Shown: in pieces, positions 32,195-41,603 of the stretch
How the letters are laid out: every line of letters starts with the position of its first letter
Numbering within the stretch: position 1 is the first letter of the stretch
Origin: Methylocella tundrae
GTDB taxonomy: Bacteria > Pseudomonadota > Alphaproteobacteria > Rhizobiales > Beijerinckiaceae
Direction of reading: 5' to 3'
Length of the DNA stretch: 64,000 nt
Assembly: GCF_038024855.1 (NCBI RefSeq)
Contig: NZ_CP139089.1
Location: 930,001 to 994,000, forward strand
The notes under the pieces: model-generated
The model's database searches: none
What the model was told of the DNA's origin: nothing
Seen by the model: only the letters and a program-made list of their open reading frames with translations
Made by a program: the position numbers and the translations under genes

Positions 32195-32845
32195 TCACTC
32201 GATCGAGATCGACAAGGCTTCGCGCCCCTTCGGCGTATCAACCACGCGCATGCTGACGGGCTGGCCTTCGGCGAGATTTTGAACGCCCGACGGTCCGAGG
32301 ATCGAGATGTGCACGAACACATCTTTTCCTCCGTCGTTCGACTGCACGAAGCCGAATCCCTTATTGTCGTCGAACCACTTCACGGTTCCGGTGACGGACA
32401 CGGCGGTCGACGGATCCGGGGCGCGGCGGGCAGGGCGCGGCGAATCGCCAAAGGCGCGCGGCTGCGGCGCTCGTTCGATAGCGCCTGCGGTGTCGACTTC
32501 AAGCACGCGCGTGACCTGAGCGCCCTTCATGCCATTGCTGACATTGACCTTCAGCTTTGCGCCCGGAGGCACCGTTTCATATCCAGCGGCCTGGAGCGCG
32601 CCGATGTGCAAAAACGCGTCGCCCGTTCCGTTGCTCAATTCGACGAAGCCGAAGCCTTTGTCGCCCTTGAACCATTTGACGACTGCGTCGATGCTCGGCC
32701 CGGAGGTCGGAATGGGCATCTCCGGCGCGCCCCCGCCGAAGCTTGTGCGCGGCGTACGGCTCTGCCGCGGCGCATCATAGGGTGAGGGCCCGTCATCGTC
32801 GAAGCCGCGTTTCTTTGGTCCCCGGAAATCTCTGCCTTTGCTCAT
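32195..32845 (-). CDS. Cold-shock protein with two CSD domains
   Basis: 216 residues, about three times a classic CspA. A basic N-terminal tail (M-S-K-G-R-D-F-R-G-P-K-K-R-G-F) is followed by two cold-shock domains at about 52-115 (V-V-K-W-F-K-G-D-K-G-F-G-F-V, RNP2 A-F-L-H-I-G) and 145-213 (G-T-V-K-W-F-D-D-N-K-G-F-G-F-V, RNP2 V-F-V-H-I-S), joined by a charged, proline-containing linker. Such double-CSD proteins are common in Hyphomicrobiales and bind single-stranded RNA/DNA. Start at ATG 32845; upstream codons in frame have no homology. A terminator-shaped hairpin lies 74-103 bases upstream. Confidence 0.93.
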   Translation of the reverse strand: MSKGRDFRGPKKRGFDDDGPSPYDAPRQSRTPRTSFGGGAPEMPIPTSGPSIDAVVKWFKGDKGFGFVELSNGTGDAFLHIGALQAAGYETVPPGAKLKVNVSNGMKGAQVTRVLEVDTAGAIERAPQPRAFGDSPRPARRAPDPSTAVSVTGTVKWFDDNKGFGFVQSNDGGKDVFVHISILGPSGVQNLAEGQPVSMRVVDTPKGREALSISIE

Positions 32846-33176
32846 GGTATGCCTACTTGTCTCCGCCTGTAACCGCCGCCCGATCGCGCATTCCGAAGCC
32901 TTGGATTTTAACCGACGCAAAAAGGCTGGACACCTACAGGTGCCAGCCCCAACTGTCGCCGATGCAATTCATTAAGAATGCCTAATGCCCCGTGTCTCCC
33001 AAAAACATAGCAACAGATAGCCTGCTTGGCTACCCTAATTGCCTAACAGAATGGAATAGTCGGGGCAGAGACAAATGGCTCCTTCGGCCAACCGATCCTT
33101 CATTGCGGATGATCAGCCGACAATTCGCATAATCGATATTATGGAACATAGATGAAAACAACGAAAGGCTAGAGCG
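32846..33176. other. 331-bp intergenic region between cold-shock gene and MBL gene
   Basis: No credible open frame. It holds the strong minus-strand terminator hairpin at 32919-32948. Beyond it, reading on the minus strand from about 33110, is a structured stretch with a second hairpin (GGTAGCC / GGCTATC around the 5-base loop AAGCA, near 33017-33035) and a small GGCC-GAAGG-AGCC stem near 33075-33090. This may be the 3' end of the MBL operon transcript, a small RNA gene, or the cold-shock gene leader. Confidence 0.5.
32919..32948 (-). terminator. Strong intrinsic terminator on the minus strand
   Basis: On the minus strand GGCTGG-CACCT and AGGTG-(U)-CCAGCC pair in 11 base pairs with a single bulge and a 2-base loop (32924-32948), followed at once by TTTTT (32919-32923). 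This is the clearest intrinsic terminator in the window. It lies about 230 bases after the MBL gene stop and 74 bases before the cold-shock start, so it ends either the dac-to-MBL operon transcript or a small independent RNA. Confidence 0.75.
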
Positions 33177-33998
33177 TTAGGAGATTGTCTGGAACCGCCC
33201 TGACGCCGTAACGCGCATACCGTCATAAGCGGGTTCGACGTTTGCCGGAAGCTCAGCTTTTAATTTCTCGAAATCGAGATCCGTGTGAAGATTCGTAAGG
33301 ATCGCACGCTTAGGCTTTAGCTTCGTAATCCAGTCCAGGGTTTCGCGCAGGCAAAAGTGGCTCGGATGCGGCATGTAGCGCAAAGCGTCGACGATCCAGA
33401 GGTCAAGGTCCTCGAGATAGCCAATGCTTTCCTCAGGAATGCCGTTAAGATCGGGCGAATAGACGATATTGCCAAAACGGAAGCCGAGGGCGTCCATTTC
33501 GCCATGTTCGAGCCGGAATGGGGTCGCATCGAGTTCGCCGCCGGGGCCAAGGATCGACACCGCAACGCCCGGGCTCAGGCGACGTTCGGTCAGCAAGGGC
33601 GGATATTGGCTGCCGGGCGGCGTTGCAAAAATATAGCCGAAATTGGAGCGCACGACATCGGAGGTCGCCTCGTCCATGTGAAGGTCGATCTTCCGCCGCG
33701 CCATAATGACGAGAGGCCGGACATCGTCGATTCCATGCGTATGATCGGCGTGCGCGTGGGTCAGAAGGATTCCGTCGAGTTTTGTGACGCCAAGGGCCAG
33801 CAATTGTTCGCGAAGGTCGGGCGAGGTGTCGACCAGCACATCGGTCTTGCCCCCGTCCGGTCCCGTTTGCTCGACGAAGATCGAACAGCGCCGGCGCCGA
33901 TTCTTGGGATTGGCCGGATCGCAAGCTCCCCAGCCTTGGCCAACGCGAGGAACGCCGCCCGACGATCCACATCCTAAAATTGTGATAGCGAGACTCAT
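33177..33998 (-). CDS. MBL-fold hydrolase, PhnP/lipoate-transferase-like phosphodiesterase family
   Basis: 273-residue metallo-beta-lactamase-fold protein. The metal-binding motif T-H-A-H-A-D-H-T-H-G-I-D is complete, with further ligands expected in S-P-D-L-N-G and L-T-N-L-H-T-D-L-D near the C-terminus. The N-terminal L-G-C-G-S-S-G-G-V-P-R-V-G-Q-G-W-G-A-C-D is characteristic of PhnP-like cyclic phosphodiesterases. No phn genes are nearby, so the natural substrate is unknown. Its ATG overlaps the tatD stop by 4 bp (ATGA), and the metG-tatD-MBL order is widespread in alphaproteobacteria. Confidence 0.9.
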   Translation of the reverse strand: MSLAITILGCGSSGGVPRVGQGWGACDPANPKNRRRRCSIFVEQTGPDGGKTDVLVDTSPDLREQLLALGVTKLDGILLTHAHADHTHGIDDVRPLVIMARRKIDLHMDEATSDVVRSNFGYIFATPPGSQYPPLLTERRLSPGVAVSILGPGGELDATPFRLEHGEMDALGFRFGNIVYSPDLNGIPEESIGYLEDLDLWIVDALRYMPHPSHFCLRETLDWITKLKPKRAILTNLHTDLDFEKLKAELPANVEPAYDGMRVTASGRFQTIS

Positions 33999-34798
33999 TC
34001 CGCCGCGACTTCCCCCGCCGCGGGCGGCGTCATCTTGGAGAAAAGCCGAAGCGCGTTCAAACTCGTCTGTTGCGCAAGGCTGACGAGAGAAACGCCCTTG
34101 ACCTCCGCGATCACCTTGGCGGTTGCAGCGACGAAGGCGGGTTCGTTGCGCTTGCCGCGGTGAGGAACCGGCGCAAGAAACGGCGCATCTGTTTCAATCA
34201 GCAGCCGGTCCATCGGCACGACGCGCGCGATCTCGCGCAACTCCTGAGATTTTTTGAAGGTCACGATGCCAGAAAAAGAAATCGACAGGCCAAGCGCAAG
34301 ACCCGTTTCCGCCAGCCTCAGGGAGGAGGTGAAACAGTGCAGGACGGCCTTGAAACGCCCCTTCCCCATCTCGTCCTCGAGGATCGACGCCATATCCTGA
34401 TCCGCCTCGCGGCTATGAATGACGAGCGGCAGTCCGGTCTGGCGCGCGGCGGCGATATGCGTCCGAAAGGCCCGCTCGGCCACGTCTCGAGGCGCGCCGT
34501 CATAATGATAATCGAGGCCCGTCTCGCCAATGCCGACGCATTTGGGATGGTTCGCCAGCCCGACGATGCGATTGAAGTCGATATCGAGCCCTTCCCGCAC
34601 ATTTTCCGGATGTTCGCCGACGGTGCAGAAGACGTCCTCATAAGCTTCTGCGAGGGCGCTGATTTCTGTGAAGCGGTCGAGCCGGGTCGAAATCGTGACC
34701 ATACGCGCAACGCCGGCGGCGCGCGCTCTCTGAACCACGGCGTCGCGTTCAGGAGAGAAATCAGGAAAATCGAGGTGGCAATGGCTGTCGATCAGCAT
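33995..34798 (-). CDS. tatD: TatD family metal-dependent deoxyribonuclease
   Basis: 267 residues with an amidohydrolase-like TIM barrel. Metal-binding motifs in order: D-S-H-C-H-L-D at the N-terminus, G-E-T-G-L-D-Y-H-Y, I-H-S-R-E-A-D, L-H-C-F-T and the final E-T-D-A-P-F-L. TatD proteins are 3'-5' DNA exonucleases involved in repair of oxidative damage or in DNA fragmentation. The ATG at 34798 begins directly at M-L-I-D-S-H-C-H; the longer frame upstream is not family-like. It is coupled to the MBL gene downstream. Confidence 0.95.
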   Translation of the reverse strand: MLIDSHCHLDFPDFSPERDAVVQRARAAGVARMVTISTRLDRFTEISALAEAYEDVFCTVGEHPENVREGLDIDFNRIVGLANHPKCVGIGETGLDYHYDGAPRDVAERAFRTHIAAARQTGLPLVIHSREADQDMASILEDEMGKGRFKAVLHCFTSSLRLAETGLALGLSISFSGIVTFKKSQELREIARVVPMDRLLIETDAPFLAPVPHRGKRNEPAFVAATAKVIAEVKGVSLVSLAQQTSLNALRLFSKMTPPAAGEVAAE

Positions 34799-34915
34799 GA
34801 ATGGGCTCGATGACGAAATCGGCGATCTTTGCCTGAGGTGGATGCTCGTCCCTGTCAAGAAAAGAGCGTCAGATGGAAGCGGGCGTTGCCCAGCGAATAG
34901 GGCGCGGAACGCTCC

Positions 34916-36475
34916 CTAAACTGGCGCGCCAACCTCCGGCTCCACATAACGCGGGAAAATGGGCGACGGCGCGGGCAGCGCGGCGCCCGGCGCGAGGCCA
35001 AGAGCGCGCTCAGCGTCCGAAAATCCGCGAGCGCTGCCCGGAACGGCCAACAAATCGAGGAGTTTCGTCATCGCGGCCGGCATGAAGGGCTGCGCGAGGA
35101 TAGCGACGATGCGCAGGACCTCGGCCGTCACATAAAGGATCGCCTCCATCCGCGCCGGGTCAGTCTTGCGCTTGATCCAGGGCTCTTCGGCCGCGAAATA
35201 GCGGTTGGCGTCCGCTACCACGCGCCAGATCTCAGCCAGAATCAGATGCAAGGCATAATCTTGCATGAAAGCGCGGGCTTTCGGCGCCAGAGCGACCGCC
35301 TGCGCCAGGATCGCCTCGTCGACTTTATTCAACGCGGCCGGAGACGGCAGCGCGCCGCCGCAATTCTTCGCGAGCATCGAGAGCGAGCGCTGCGCGAGAT
35401 TGCCAAGATCATTGGCGAGATCGGCGTTGATGCGGTTGACGATCGCCTCATGCGAATAATTGCCGTCCTGGCCGAACGGCACTTCGCGCAGCAGAAAATA
35501 ACGAAAGGGATCGACGCCATAATGCGCGCTCAGCGCAAAGGGGTCGATCACATTGCCGACCGACTTCGACATCTTCTCGCCGCGGTTGAACAGGAAGCCA
35601 TGCACGACGATCTGCTTCGGCAAAGCAACCCCGGCCGACAAGAGAAAGGCCGGCCAGTAGATCGCATGAAACCGCGTAATATCCTTGCCGATCACATGGG
35701 CGTTCGCCGGCCAGAACTTCGCGCGCGGCGCGTTGGCGTCGGGAAAGCCCGTCCCCGTGATATAATTTGTCAAGGCGTCGACCCAAACATACATCACATG
35801 CCTCGGGTCGCCGGGGACTGGAACGCCCCAGTCGAAGGTTGAACGGCTGATTGAGAGATCGGTCAGGCCCCGCTCGACAAAGCTGACGATCTCATTGCGA
35901 TATTTTTCCGGCGTGATGAATTCGGGATGATCTCGATAATGCCGCAGCAAGCGGTCCTGATAGGCGGAAAGCCTGAAATAGTAGCTCTCCTCCTCGACCC
36001 ACTCGACAGGCGCGCCGCTTGGCGCGAGGCGCGTTCCGTTTGGCCCTTCGGTGAGCTCGGATTCATCGAAAAACGCTTCGTCGCGGACCGAATACCAGCC
36101 TGGATATTTCGACATATAAATGTCGCCCGCCGCCTCCATCCGCTTCCAGATTTCCTGCGTCGCTGCATAATGGCGCGGCTGCGTCGTGCGCACGATATCG
36201 TCCGCTTTCGCGTTCAACGCCTCACCCATCGCGGCGAACTGCGCCGCCGTGCGATCGGCGAGCTGTTGCGGCGTCAGGCCCTCGCGCGCGGCGGTCTGCT
36301 GCATCTTCTGGCCATGTTCGTCCATTCCAGTGACGAACAGCACCTCGAACCCGTCGAGCCGCTTGAAGCGGGCGATAGCATCCGTCGCAATTCGCTCATA
36401 GGCGTGCCCAATGTGTGGCGCGCCATTGGCGTAAGGGATAGCGGTCGTAATATAGAAGGTCGGGCGGCCGGACAT
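34916..36475 (-). CDS. metG: Methionine-tRNA ligase
   Basis: Class I aminoacyl-tRNA synthetase charging tRNA-Met. 519 residues. The ATP-binding HIGH motif is His21-Ile-Gly-His24 in [11 protein letters not shown], and KMSKS is at 301-305 ([11 protein letters not shown]). The zinc-knuckle cysteines found in E. coli-type MetG are not seen in the expected insert, matching the short alphaproteobacterial type, and there is no C-terminal EMAP-like extension. It lies between holB (56 bp upstream) and tatD in a long housekeeping operon. Confidence 0.97.
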   Translation of the reverse strand: MSGRPTFYITTAIPYANGAPHIGHAYERIATDAIARFKRLDGFEVLFVTGMDEHGQKMQQTAAREGLTPQQLADRTAAQFAAMGEALNAKADDIVRTTQPRHYAATQEIWKRMEAAGDIYMSKYPGWYSVRDEAFFDESELTEGPNGTRLAPSGAPVEWVEEESYYFRLSAYQDRLLRHYRDHPEFITPEKYRNEIVSFVERGLTDLSISRSTFDWGVPVPGDPRHVMYVWVDALTNYITGTGFPDANAPRAKFWPANAHVIGKDITRFHAIYWPAFLLSAGVALPKQIVVHGFLFNRGEKMSKSVGNVIDPFALSAHYGVDPFRYFLLREVPFGQDGNYSHEAIVNRINADLANDLGNLAQRSLSMLAKNCGGALPSPAALNKVDEAILAQAVALAPKARAFMQDYALHLILAEIWRVVADANRYFAAEEPWIKRKTDPARMEAILYVTAEVLRIVAILAQPFMPAAMTKLLDLLAVPGSARGFSDAERALGLAPGAALPAPSPIFPRYVEPEVGAPV

Positions 36476-36531
36476 GGAACAGCAATCTTAAGAGTTTGAC
36501 GGAGCGTCCTGGGGCGCTCGGCGGCCCCGGA

Positions 36532-37626
36532 TTATAGCGAAGACGCCCGCGCGGCGGCCGCCAAATCAGCAAAAAGGGCGAGGACGAACGGGCGTTTATC
36601 GAGATTGAGCGCTTCAGTCTGCTGCGCCGCTTCGGTCACTTTTTCCCACACCTCGGCGTAGGGCGCAAGCTGGCGTGGAGCGCCCTCCCCGTCCAACGCG
36701 CCGCCGCGCACCTTGGCCTCGAGCCAGTCAAAAACCGTGGCGAGCAGCGTTTCATAATCGTCGCCGCCGTCCCGCGGCGCGACCTGATCGGCAAGCGCAT
36801 GCGCCGCCCGCCAATCGATCCTCGGCAAATCGTCCAGAATCCGCCTTAGCGAAGAGTCGAGCTCCAGCCCTCGCCCATTCAGAAGCCGAAGGACGCCATG
36901 CAGGGATTCCCGTGATCGCTCGATCGCCGCCGCAACCTCCGCCGGCTTGGCTCCAGACCACGGCGCTCCCAGCGTCTTGACGACGTCAGCGATGTCGGCC
37001 GAGCCGAGTTCTTTCAATCCGATCTTGCGGCAGCGCGAACGAATGGTCGCAAGCACGCGGCCGGGCCTATGCGAGACAATCATGAAAACCGAGCGCGGAG
37101 GCGGCTCCTCGATCAGCTTCAACAGAGCATTGGCGCCGGACGCGTTGAGGTCTTCGGCGCTGTCGACGATGCAGATGCGATAGCCGCCGCGCCCGGCCGA
37201 CTGCTGGAAGGTATGAATGGCGCGGCGCACGTCCTCGACGCGGATTTCAGTGTAGTGTTTTTTGCCTTTCTCGTTCCATTCGCGACGTAAAAGAAAGAGA
37301 TCTGGATGCGATAAGGCATGGATTTGCCGCGCGGCCGGATGCTCAGGCGGCACGTGAAGATTTCGGGCGCCTTCCGCAGCGGCGCGAGCGTCTGGATTGG
37401 CGAGAAGAAAACGCGCCAGCCGCCAGGCGAGGGTCGCTTTGCCGACGCCCGAGGGTCCGCCGATCAGAAAGGCCTGCGGCAATTGTCCCGAGGCGCAGGC
37501 CCGCAAGAGTTCGGCCTCGGCTTCGGCATGGCCGATGAAAGCCGAGGCTTCTCGCGGATGCGGGGCGTCCTCGAAGCGATCGGCTTCCGGCGGCGCTTCT
37601 GCATCGGTTGAAAGTCTAGGCGCCAT
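36532..37626 (-). CDS. holB: DNA polymerase III delta' subunit
   Basis: Clamp-loader AAA+ subunit. 364 residues with Walker A-like G-G-P-S-G-V-G-K-A-T-L (Lys63), D-S-A-E-D-L-N in the Walker B position, the sensor region A-L-L-K-L-I-E-E-P-P and the S-R-C motif (R-S-R-C-R-K) typical of delta'/gamma. The usual four zinc-binding cysteines are not apparent. The ATG at 37626 overlaps the end of tmk by 11 bp, the classic tmk-holB coupling. Confidence 0.92.
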   Translation of the reverse strand: MAPRLSTDAEAPPEADRFEDAPHPREASAFIGHAEAEAELLRACASGQLPQAFLIGGPSGVGKATLAWRLARFLLANPDARAAAEGARNLHVPPEHPAARQIHALSHPDLFLLRREWNEKGKKHYTEIRVEDVRRAIHTFQQSAGRGGYRICIVDSAEDLNASGANALLKLIEEPPPRSVFMIVSHRPGRVLATIRSRCRKIGLKELGSADIADVVKTLGAPWSGAKPAEVAAAIERSRESLHGVLRLLNGRGLELDSSLRRILDDLPRIDWRAAHALADQVAPRDGGDDYETLLATVFDWLEAKVRGGALDGEGAPRQLAPYAEVWEKVTEAAQQTEALNLDKRPFVLALFADLAAAARASSL

Positions 37627-38323
37627 GAACGATGTCCAGATTTGCCGATCCAAGGAGCCGGCTCGAGACGGCGCTCCAGATCGCCTCCGCAACGTCTGTC
37701 ACGGAGGCGCTGGCGTCGATGACGGCGCAACGATTCGGTTCTTGCGCCGCAATGGCCAGAAAGGCGGCGCGCAGCCTCTCGTGAAATTGCAGGCTTTCGT
37801 CTTCGAAACGATCTTGAGTCTCGCCCGGCGCGCGGCGGCGAGACGCCCGCAAAAGCCCCTCTTCGGCCGGAAGGTCGAGGATCAGGGTGAGGTCGGGACA
37901 CAGGCCGCCAAGCGTCACGCGTTCGAGCGCGCTGAGAAGGCGCTGATCGAGGCCGCCTGCCCCGCCCTGATAGGCTCGCGTGGAATCGGAGAAACGGTCA
38001 GACAACACCCATATACCAGCCGCGAGCGCCGGTTCGATCGTATTATCAATGTGATCGATCCGGGCGGCGGCGAAAAGGATTGCCTCCGCCGTCGGTCCAA
38101 GAGGCTTCACGACGCCCGACAGAAGAACCTTGCGCAAGATCTCCGCGCCGTCGGAACCCCCCGGTTCCCGGGTGGCGATGGCGTCGACTCCAGCTTCTCG
38201 CAGACGCCGCAATAAAAGGCTTATCTGCGTCGATTTACCCGCGCCCTCTCCGCCCTCGAGCGTAATCAGCCTGCCACGCGTCGGGCGTTCGCGATCGACG
38301 CCAGTTTCATTGATTGGCGACAT
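37616..38323 (-). CDS. tmk: Thymidylate kinase
   Basis: Phosphorylates dTMP to dTDP. 235 residues: P-loop E-G-G-E-G-A-G-K-S-T (23-32), the D-R-F/Y-type D-R-F-S-D-S-T-R-A-Y-Q-G-G motif, T-R-E-P-G-G near residue 51, and a LID region R-R-R-A-P-G-E-T-Q-D-R-F-E. Start at ATG 38323, which overlaps the dac stop by 17 bp; an upstream extension is unlikely. Its end overlaps holB. Confidence 0.96.
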   Translation of the reverse strand: MSPINETGVDRERPTRGRLITLEGGEGAGKSTQISLLLRRLREAGVDAIATREPGGSDGAEILRKVLLSGVVKPLGPTAEAILFAAARIDHIDNTIEPALAAGIWVLSDRFSDSTRAYQGGAGGLDQRLLSALERVTLGGLCPDLTLILDLPAEEGLLRASRRRAPGETQDRFEDESLQFHERLRAAFLAIAAQEPNRCAVIDASASVTDVAEAIWSAVSSRLLGSANLDIVHGA

Positions 38324-39527
38324 ATTTTTTGTCGAGTTTGCTGCCGACATATTTGCGGAAGAGATCGCCGATATATTCGAGCCCCGCATCCATCGCGCGC
38401 CGTGGGAGCGATCCGACTTCGACCGCCGCGGCCGTCTTCAGCGGCAGGTCGAGCACCTCTGTGGAGCCCCGGAAAATCTTAAGCCGCGCGACCTCCTTAC
38501 CCGCCGCGACAGGAGCCATCAGCGGACCATCGTAGACGATGCGGCCGGTGAATTTCTCGCCGCCGACCCTCGGGACGAGGATCTTGACCTCGTGTTCGGC
38601 GACGAGCGGGGCCTCAAAACTGACGCCGCCATAGACCTTGGCGTAGCCGACCGTTTCGCCGGCGGCGAAGATCGTTTTTGAGTCGAAGGATCGAAATCCC
38701 CACATCAGAAGCTTTCGAGCCTCCTCCGCCCGCTCCTTGGCGCTGGCCGCGCCATAAAGCGCGAGGATCAGACGCTGGCCGTTCTGCACCGCGGACCCAA
38801 CGAGGCCGTAGCCGCTCGCGTCAATATTGCCTGTCTTCAGCCCATCCGCCCCAATGTCCATTGTCAGCAGCGGATTGCGGTTCGTTTGTTTGATCTTGTT
38901 CCAGGTGAATTCTTTCTCCGCGAAATATTTATAGTACTCAGGATAGGTCGCGATCACATGCGCCGCCAAAATCGTCATTTCGCGGGGGCTGACTCTTTGC
39001 TCCGGATCATCCTTGCCCCAGGAATTGGTGAAGACGGATTGCGTCAGGCCGAGTTCTCGCCCACGCTTCATCATCAATGTCGCGAATGCTCCTTCGGACC
39101 CCGCAATGCCTTCAGCAAGGGCAATCGCCGCGTCATTGCCCGAATCGATGACGAGACCGCGAATCAAATCCTCAACCCGGACGCGGCTGTTGACCGCCGC
39201 GAACATGCTGGATGAGCGCGCTGGAGCGCCGCCGGTGCGCCATGCATTCTCAGTAATCAGGAATTGGTCGTCGAGCTTGATGCGTCCCTCGGCGAGTTCG
39301 TTGAAAACCACCTCCGCCGTCATGATTTTTACGGTCGAGGCCGGCACCGCGGGCGCGTCCGCATCTTTTTCGAAGAGAACGCTATGCGTATCGGCGTCGA
39401 CCAGAATGGCGTGAGGGACGCTGGTCTGGATGGTTTGCGCCGACGCCGCACCCGAAGCGCAAGCAAAAGCGAGCGCGATAAGGGCGGCGATAGACCACCG
39501 GGGGAGCGTTGGAAATTGACCGGTCAC
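38307..39527 (-). CDS. D-alanyl-D-alanine carboxypeptidase (DacA/DacC type, PBP5-like)
   Basis: Trims the terminal D-Ala from peptidoglycan stem peptides in the periplasm. 406 residues with a Sec signal peptide (about 10-30, ending A-S-A-Q), penicillin-binding motifs Ser64-x-x-Lys67 (P-A-S-T-V-K), S-G-N at 129-131 and K-T-G at 231-233, then a PBP5 C-terminal beta domain and a likely amphipathic membrane anchor at the C-terminus. GTG at 39527 is chosen because GGAAGGA lies 6 bases upstream on the minus strand; a TTG at 39575 would lengthen the signal peptide. First gene of the dac-tmk-holB-metG-tatD-MBL run. Confidence 0.94.
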   Translation of the reverse strand: MTGQFPTLPRWSIAALIALAFACASGAASAQTIQTSVPHAILVDADTHSVLFEKDADAPAVPASTVKIMTAEVVFNELAEGRIKLDDQFLITENAWRTGGAPARSSSMFAAVNSRVRVEDLIRGLVIDSGNDAAIALAEGIAGSEGAFATLMMKRGRELGLTQSVFTNSWGKDDPEQRVSPREMTILAAHVIATYPEYYKYFAEKEFTWNKIKQTNRNPLLTMDIGADGLKTGNIDASGYGLVGSAVQNGQRLILALYGAASAKERAEEARKLLMWGFRSFDSKTIFAAGETVGYAKVYGGVSFEAPLVAEHEVKILVPRVGGEKFTGRIVYDGPLMAPVAAGKEVARLKIFRGSTEVLDLPLKTAAAVEVGSLPRRAMDAGLEYIGDLFRKYVGSKLDKKYVANQ

Positions 39528-39800
39528 TCTGATCCTTCCCGCGCATCCAAACTGGCCAAGGCCGATGGATTCCAACAGCCTTCGTCAAATGCGCGTCAAC
39601 GTCGCCACATGCCTCAATGTGGCTTCGACTTCTCCGGCAATCAAGGCGTAGTTTGGCCTGTGGGCAGCCATTGGTCAGGCTCCGCATGCCGCGAAGACCG
39701 AATGCGAAGAGGCATTTGCAGATGGTTCGGGATCAATGTCCGGGGCGCGAACTTCGTCGCATTCATATATCTGGCCGGTCCGCCGCGCCAGAGAGAACCT

Positions 39801-40802
39801 TTAGTCGGCTTGCTTTGACCGCATTGCAACATGAACGCGCCCTGTCGAGTGCGGACCGAGATCAAATGGGCGGGATGGCGGCAGGGGAACGTTGCTGGCG
39901 AATGGGCGCGAAATGCGCGGAGGCGTCGGAACGGCCGCATCGCTTTCTTCCGTTTCGGCAGCCTCGGCTGTGCGCTGTGGCTGGCGGCTCGTGGCTTCTG
40001 CCCGGCTCGGAAGATCCTGGGCGCCGAGATCGTCATTGCGAGGCTGCGCAAGAGAAGCCATGCGGCGGGGCTCCGATCCGGCGTCCGCGACCATGGTCGG
40101 GGCCTGTCCGTCGAGCGTCGCCGGCCCATCGAGACGTAGGGTCGCCAGCAGCTTTTGATCATCCGAGCCGGCAAGGCTCGCGGTCCCGATATATTCGACC
40201 TTGACCCGCGCTGTTCCGCTGCCGCTGAAATCGAGCGCCTGGGCCGTCTTGCGCGACACGTCCATGATGCGATTGGCCGCGAAGGGCCCGCGATCATTGA
40301 CGCGGACGATGATGGAGTAATGGTTGCGCAGATTGGTCACGCGGGCATAGCTCGGCAAAGGCATGGTCGGATGCGCCGCGGAAATCGAGTCGCGGTCGTA
40401 TATTTCACCGTTCGCTGTGCGCCGTCCGTGGAACGCGTCGCCGTACCAGGAGGCCAATCCCACGGCGACATAACGCTTTTCGCTTGGGTAGTAAGTGCGG
40501 CCGGCAACCGAATAGGGTTTGCCGACCATGTAGGACCCGCCGCCATGCGGCACCGGCTCGCCGTCGGCGATGACGCGGGGACTGGCCGGGCCATATTTCG
40601 AGGACGGGAAATATTCTTTGGAATGCATGGCGACGCGTTGCAGCGGCGGTTGTTGCGCGCATCCTCCAAGGCTCGCGGCCGCTCCGCCTGCGAGAGTCGC
40701 GATCATGACGGCGCGTGCGCGTGGGGCGCGTGAATTGAACGATAACAGTGAGCCTACGGCTAAGGCGTGAGATGAGAAACCTGTAAGCCGTTTGCTCGCC
40801 AT
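39801..40802 (-). CDS. rlpA: RlpA-type septal ring lipoprotein without SPOR domain
   Basis: 333 residues. A long basic N-region precedes a hydrophobic stretch and a lipobox ending S-L-G-G-C (lipidated Cys48). The double-psi beta-barrel follows (A-S-W-Y-G-D-A-F-H-G-R-R-T-A-N-G-E, V-N-D-R-G-P-F, R-I-M-D-V-S), the fold of a lytic transglycosylase acting on denuded glycans. The remaining ~120 residues are Pro/Ser/Arg-rich and low complexity; no SPOR repeat is visible. ATG 40802 is preferred (AGGA 7 bases upstream); another ATG at 40808 has the Shine-Dalgarno too close. Confidence 0.9.
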   Translation of the reverse strand: MASKRLTGFSSHALAVGSLLSFNSRAPRARAVMIATLAGGAAASLGGCAQQPPLQRVAMHSKEYFPSSKYGPASPRVIADGEPVPHGGGSYMVGKPYSVAGRTYYPSEKRYVAVGLASWYGDAFHGRRTANGEIYDRDSISAAHPTMPLPSYARVTNLRNHYSIIVRVNDRGPFAANRIMDVSRKTAQALDFSGSGTARVKVEYIGTASLAGSDDQKLLATLRLDGPATLDGQAPTMVADAGSEPRRMASLAQPRNDDLGAQDLPSRAEATSRQPQRTAEAAETEESDAAVPTPPRISRPFASNVPLPPSRPFDLGPHSTGRVHVAMRSKQAD

Positions 40803-41171
40803 GCGCATTTCCTGTCTGCTTCCAAGCCGGTCCCGAGGCGGACCATCGCTGAAATTGGTCAGAGATCCGAAAACGAGTTTCGCACCCACCTGTTGCCGAA
40901 GGCTTAACGGCAGGCGGGATGCTTGACAATATGCACGACAGTTTGGGAAAGCCGACTGGTTTCTCGCTCAAATCCTTCACCGGGACGTCATGCGAGGCAT
41001 TAAGAACGCCAACATTATGATTATGAATCAGATACTTACGAAATCGTGCAACAGTCGCGCGGATTCGCTCTGCTGCAGGCGCGAAGCGCGAATTAGGCTC
41101 GCCATCAAATGCATTGCTATGGTAAACAGACGCGATTCGCATGAGGCCGGAGAGCCTCGAAACAGACGGTT
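40803..41171. other. 369-bp intergenic region between rlpA and vsr
   Basis: No plausible gene. It should contain the rlpA promoter and the vsr transcript end. A 5-bp GC stem GAGGC / GCCTC (near 41143-41158) lies just after vsr on the minus strand without a T-run. No tRNA fragment, direct repeat or insertion-sequence end was seen. Confidence 0.4.
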
Positions 41172-41603
41172 TCACGCCTGTAAAAAGGCGACGATCCGTT
41201 GGCGAAGAAGGCCCTGGTCCTTCGTTTCGCATTCCCAAATGGTGAAAACGTCCCATCCGGCCGCCGCCAGATCCTCTCGGACCCTGAGGTCGCGCGCCTG
41301 GTTGCGGGTGATCTTGGATCGCCAGTAGTCGGCATTGGCTTTTGGCATGCGCGCCCCACGCTTGCAGTCATGACCGTGCCAGAAGCAGCCATTGACGAAA
41401 ATCGCCTTGCGGCGCGTGACGAAGACGAGGTCTGGACATCCAGGCAGGTTTTTGCGGTGCAGGCGGAACCGAAACCCGAGCCGATGGGCGATTGAACGGA
41501 CGATCATTTCGGGCTTCGTGTCCGTCGATTTGACCGCGCGCATGACGGCGCTGCGCGCCGCGTCCGGAGCCACGCCCAGCCGATTGGGGCCCGCGGCCCT
41601 CAC
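41172..41603 (-). CDS. vsr: Very short patch repair endonuclease Vsr
   Basis: Nicks DNA at T:G mismatches left by deamination of 5-methylcytosine, starting very-short-patch repair. 143 residues with the family core: M-R-A-V-K-S-T-D-T-K-P-E near residue 21, F-R-L-H-R-K-N-L-P-G-C-P-D-L-V-F with the catalytic Asp58, and N-G-C-F-W-H-G-H-D-C (zinc site) at 71-80. It overlaps the dcm stop by 4 bp (ATGA), so translation is coupled to the methyltransferase whose damage it repairs. Confidence 0.95.
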   Translation of the reverse strand: MRAAGPNRLGVAPDAARSAVMRAVKSTDTKPEMIVRSIAHRLGFRFRLHRKNLPGCPDLVFVTRRKAIFVNGCFWHGHDCKRGARMPKANADYWRSKITRNQARDLRVREDLAAAGWDVFTIWECETKDQGLLRQRIVAFLQA

